Assembly (NCBI GenBank): GCA_965227875.1
Contig: OZ245783.1
Coordinates: 5,208,001 to 5,272,000 of the forward strand
Source: G965227875 sp965227875
GTDB lineage: Bacteria; Pseudomonadota; Alphaproteobacteria; Rhizobiales; JAJFHC01
Reading direction: 5' to 3'
Length of the DNA stretch: 64,000 bases
Below are positions 61,131-64,000 of this stretch, one piece after another. The notes under the pieces are model-generated. The model was not told the origin of the DNA. It saw only the letters and a list, made by a program, of their open reading frames with translations, and searched no databases. Each line of letters opens with the position of its first letter. Within the stretch, counting starts at the first letter, position 1. The position numbers and the translations under genes were made by a program.

Positions 61131-62456
61131 ATGACCACGACACCGGCTGCGGACTACGCGGCGCCAAAGGACCTGCTCGATCCGATCGAGGTGGCCAGCC
61201 GCGATGAAATCTCCGCCCTTCAGTTGAATCGGCTTCGCAAATCTCTCAGCCATGCCTATGAAAACGTTGAACATTACCGAAAGATGTTCGACGACCACGG
61301 CGTCCATCCGGACGACCTGAAATCTCTGGAGGATCTCGCCAGGTTTCCGTTTACCGCCAAGGACGACCTGCGCCAGACCTACCCGTTCGGCATGTTCGCC
61401 GTGCCCCGCGAGCAGGTCGTGCGCATTCATGCGTCGAGCGGCACCACGGGCAAACCCACCGTCGTGGGGTACACGAAGAACGACGTCGACATGTGGGCCG
61501 AGGTCGTCGCCCGGTCCATGCGGGCCGCCGGCACGCGCCCCGGCGATATCGTCCATATCGCCTACGGCTACGGCCTCTTTACCGGCGGGCTCGGTGCCCA
61601 CTACGGCGCCGAGCGCCTGGGCTGCACCGTCATCCCCATGTCGGGCGGCCAGTCCGCGCGCCAGATCCAGCTCATTGCCGACTTCCGGCCCAAGGTCATC
61701 ATGGTGACGCCGTCCTACATGCTGAACCTGCTCGACGAGATGGACCGCCAGGGCATGGACCCGCGGGAGAACTCGCTCGAAATCGGCATTTACGGTGCGG
61801 AACCGTGGACACAGGACATCCGCGAGGCCATCGAGAGCCGCGCCCACATGCACGCCGTCGACATTTACGGCCTGTCCGAGGTCATCGGCCCGGGCGTGGC
61901 CAATGAATGCATCGAGACGAAGGACGGCCTGCATATCTGGGAGGACCATTTCTACCCGGAGATCATCGATCCGGAGACCGGCGAGGTTCTTCCCGACGGC
62001 GAGTTCGGCGAACTCGTGTTCACCTCCCTGACCAAGGAGGCCCTGCCCGTGGTGCGCTACCGCACCCGCGATCTGACCCGCCTCCAGCCGGGTACCGCGC
62101 GCACGATGCGGCGCATGGAAAAGATCACCGGACGGTCCGACGACATGCTCATCATTCGCGGCGTGAACGTGTTCCCGACCCAGATCGAGGAGCTCGTGCT
62201 TCGCGTCGAACGGCTCGCCCCGCACTACCAGCTCGAGCTCTACAAGTCCGGCAACTTGGACGCCCTTCGCGCCAATGTGGAGATCGACACCGCGGGTGAC
62301 GCCGGCGAAGACACCCGCAGGGCCGCCGCCGACAGGCTCGCCCGGCATGCCAAGGACATGATCGGCATCTCCATAGAGGTGATCTGCCACCCGCCCGGCG
62401 GTGTCGCCCGCTCCGAGGGCAAGGCGCAGCGCGTTGTCGACCGGCGCGGCGACTGA
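61131..62456 (+). CDS. paaK: phenylacetate--CoA ligase PaaK
   Basis: 441 residues. Adenylate-forming enzyme: P-loop HASSGTTGKPTVVGYT, YGLSEVIGPGVANEC and YRTRDLTRL, and C-terminal ITGRSDDMLIIRGVNVFPTQIEE. Makes phenylacetyl-CoA from phenylacetate, CoA and ATP. Overlaps paaX by 1 bp and follows paaI by 3 bp. Confidence 0.96.
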   Translation: MTTTPAADYAAPKDLLDPIEVASRDEISALQLNRLRKSLSHAYENVEHYRKMFDDHGVHPDDLKSLEDLARFPFTAKDDLRQTYPFGMFAVPREQVVRIHASSGTTGKPTVVGYTKNDVDMWAEVVARSMRAAGTRPGDIVHIAYGYGLFTGGLGAHYGAERLGCTVIPMSGGQSARQIQLIADFRPKVIMVTPSYMLNLLDEMDRQGMDPRENSLEIGIYGAEPWTQDIREAIESRAHMHAVDIYGLSEVIGPGVANECIETKDGLHIWEDHFYPEIIDPETGEVLPDGEFGELVFTSLTKEALPVVRYRTRDLTRLQPGTARTMRRMEKITGRSDDMLIIRGVNVFPTQIEELVLRVERLAPHYQLELYKSGNLDALRANVEIDTAGDAGEDTRRAAADRLARHAKDMIGISIEVICHPPGGVARSEGKAQRVVDRRGD

Positions 62457-63397
62457 TGACAGCGACCGCGGATGACATCGCGCATCCGGCGTTCATCGCC
62501 GACCTGACAAAGCGGCTCGACCTCAGGGCCAATTCCCTCATCATCACCATCTTCGGCGATGCCCTGCTCCCGCGGGGCGGCACGGTCTGGCTCGGCAGCC
62601 TGATCGAACTCGCGCGATGCTTCGGCATCTCCGAACGCCTCGTGCGCACCGGCGTCTACCGGCTCGCCGGCGAAGGCTGGCTGGCATCCGAGACCCGCGG
62701 CCGGCGCGCTTATTACGCGCTCACCCCGGAGGGCCGCGACAGGTTCGAGGACGCCCAGCGGCGAATCTATGCGGCATCGCCGCCGGCCTGGGAGGACGAA
62801 TGGCGGCTGGTGCAGACCCTTCCGGACATCACGCAGGCCGAACGACAGGCGCTTCGGCGCGAGCTTACCCTGCTCGGAATGGGCCAGTTGAGCCCGACGC
62901 TCCACGCCCATCCCTCCGCCGACGGCAGGATGATACGGCGCACGGTCGAAACGCTCGGTCTCGCTGACAAGACGGTTATCTTCAGGGCCTCGATGGAAGA
63001 CCATGTCCGGACCGAGACGATCCGCCGACTGGTGCGGGAAAGCTGGGCGCTGGACGAACTCGCCCGGGACTACGCGACTTTCGAAGACCACTTCAGGGAC
63101 GTGCCCGAACATGTTGAAAGGACTCGCGGATTAACGCCGCGCGATTGTTTCGCCTTGCGCATCCTTCTCATCCACGACTACCGCCGCATCCTGCTGAAGG
63201 ACCCGCAGCTCCCGGACGATCTTCTGAGCCCGGACTGGCATGGCCGCACCGCGCGCGATCTTTGTGCCCGGATCTACCGGCGCATCGCGCCCCATGCGGA
63301 GCTGTATATCGACGAAACCGTCGTGGACATCGACGGCCCCGTTGGCCCCGCCTCCCCGGCCTTCCGCTCACGCTTCGCGACCGGCGCGCGCCCCTGA
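62456..63397 (+). CDS. paaX: phenylacetic acid degradation repressor PaaX
   Basis: 313 residues. N-terminal winged HTH: RANSLIITIFGDALLPRGGTVWLGSLIELARCFGISERLVRTGVYRL is characteristic of PaaX. Middle and C-terminal PaaX domains follow. Represses paa operons until phenylacetyl-CoA binds. Being the last gene of paaIKX, it is expected to control its own operon and paaABCDE through the shared inverted repeats. Confidence 0.95.
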   Translation: MTATADDIAHPAFIADLTKRLDLRANSLIITIFGDALLPRGGTVWLGSLIELARCFGISERLVRTGVYRLAGEGWLASETRGRRAYYALTPEGRDRFEDAQRRIYAASPPAWEDEWRLVQTLPDITQAERQALRRELTLLGMGQLSPTLHAHPSADGRMIRRTVETLGLADKTVIFRASMEDHVRTETIRRLVRESWALDELARDYATFEDHFRDVPEHVERTRGLTPRDCFALRILLIHDYRRILLKDPQLPDDLLSPDWHGRTARDLCARIYRRIAPHAELYIDETVVDIDGPVGPASPAFRSRFATGARP

Positions 63398-63406
63398 AGC
63401 GGCCGG

Positions 63407-64000
63407 TCAGACGACGATGTCGACGGTGACCTCCGGTTCTTCGACCGCACCGTCGATGACCATGCTGACGGCCTTGCGTTCGGCTGCGGACATGCGCCTG
63501 AACAGCCAGTCACGGCTGTTTTGCGGGTGCCCGGCTATGTAGAACTGCGTGGTCAGTTCGCGGCCCCCATGCTTCACCTTCACGTGGATGTGCGGCGTCC
63601 TCCCCGGATAAGGCACCGGCCTGATGGTCCGGAACCTGTAGGTCCCGTCATCTCCGGTGACGAAATGTCCGAAGCCCTGGAAAGCCGGGTCGCGCGCCAC
63701 GGCGCGACCGTCGCCGGAATGCAGGTAGCGGCCGTTCATGTCGCACTGCCAGATCTCCACCCGCGCACCTTTTTCCGGGTCGCCGTTCGCGTCGAGCACC
63801 CGTCCCTTGAGCACGATCACCCGGCCGCCGGCGCGCCTGACCTTGCCGGCGATCTTGACGAGGTCGTTATCGGCATCGGCGAACCGCATGTCCGGAGTCG
63901 GATAGAAGGGTCCTTCCGTCGCCGACGGCGTCGGAACAATGGCCGCGCCCCGGGCCATGCCCGGCAGGAGCGCCGCCACAGGGGTCGCTGCGAGCAGTTT
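63407..64000 (-). CDS. intradiol ring-cleavage dioxygenase, 5' truncated
   Basis: The frame is open to the window end; about 197 residues are visible. The first visible residues (KLLAATPVAALLPGMARGAA) look like the end of an export signal, possibly Tat. Catalytic domain of the protocatechuate 3,4-dioxygenase-like family: ATEGPFYPTPD, VEIWQCDMNGRYLHSGD (Tyr), and RPVPYPGRTPHIHVKV (Tyr, His, His), the four non-haem Fe(III) ligands. Exported stand-alone intradiol dioxygenases are known in this family; substrate unknown. Converges with paaX. Confidence 0.88.
   Translation of the reverse strand, partial: KLLAATPVAALLPGMARGAAIVPTPSATEGPFYPTPDMRFADADNDLVKIAGKVRRAGGRVIVLKGRVLDANGDPEKGARVEIWQCDMNGRYLHSGDGRAVARDPAFQGFGHFVTGDDGTYRFRTIRPVPYPGRTPHIHVKVKHGGRELTTQFYIAGHPQNSRDWLFRRMSAAERKAVSMVIDGAVEEPEVTVDIVV

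Overview
The window is GC-rich, densely coded bacterial chromosome with short intergenic gaps and many overlapping genes. The gene families point to an aerobic alphaproteobacterium, probably marine or saline: an acuR-acuI-dddL set for dimethylsulfoniopropionate (DMSP) cleavage, an Anbu/transglutaminase/alpha-E/ATP-grasp cluster, the paaABCDE/paaIKX phenylacetate genes and a HlyU-family protein. I cannot name a genus. No rRNA, tRNA or CRISPR array was seen.

Layout. 1-1.35 kb: 3' part of a FadJ-type beta-oxidation protein. 1.4-9.7 kb: two exported proteins carrying the same unusual octapeptide repeat (H-x-K-x-x-S-x-x), separated by a CDF metal exporter, an exported protein of unknown function and pdxH. 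9.9-11.4 kb: panC and a YbjN-like exported protein. 11.4-15.5 kb: the Anbu operon, whose transglutaminase-like member lacks the catalytic Cys. 15.6-19.7 kb: ppk2, and an Lrp regulator divergent from an E1-type 2-oxoacid dehydrogenase. 19.7-24.4 kb: branched-chain amino acid ABC transporter livGFHMK. 24.5-31.4 kb: VOC protein, rhodanese-ChrB and ChrA, GFA protein, GST, ECF sigma/anti-sigma pair, DUF421, DUF4399 and a stand-alone RAM domain. 31.5-36 kb: BASS-like transporter, H-NOX coupled to a GGDEF-EAL enzyme, caspase-like pseudoenzyme, HlyU. 36-40 kb: thiolase (pcaF type), Tat-exported MsrB, OYE-family flavoenzyme, small secreted protein. 39.7-43 kb: carbonic anhydrase, NhaA, small protein and an OxyR-like LysR regulator with two GATAG-N7-CTATC sites. 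43-46.3 kb: MarR-EmrAB efflux operon with twin palindromes. 46.3-50 kb: paaABCDE. 50.2-51.7 kb: coiled-coil membrane protein. 51.7-54.1 kb: dddL-acuI-acuR. 54.2-57.2 kb: LysE exporter, allantoinase/OHCU decarboxylase fusion, frameshifted ureidoglycine aminohydrolase. 57.3-60.2 kb: AT-rich islet with a Dam-type methylase, a four-TM protein and a DGQHR (DndB-like) protein, flanked by two direct copies of a ~70-bp repeat. 60.2-63.4 kb: paaI-paaK-paaX. 63.4-64 kb: partial intradiol dioxygenase.

How parts work together. PaaK activates phenylacetate, PaaABCDE epoxidises phenylacetyl-CoA, PaaI rescues CoA, and the pcaF-type thiolase and FadJ-type dehydrogenase could serve lower steps. A similar ~40-bp inverted-repeat site lies ahead of both paaA and paaI, so one regulator (probably PaaX) may control both operons. 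DddL releases acrylate and DMS, AcuI removes acryloyl-CoA and AcuR represses the set through a perfect 11-bp-arm palindrome. The main candidates for undescribed biology are the HxKxxSxx repeat proteins, the AT-rich methylase/DGQHR islet, and the OxyR-like regulator without the peroxidatic Cys and its paired operators around nhaA/carbonic anhydrase.
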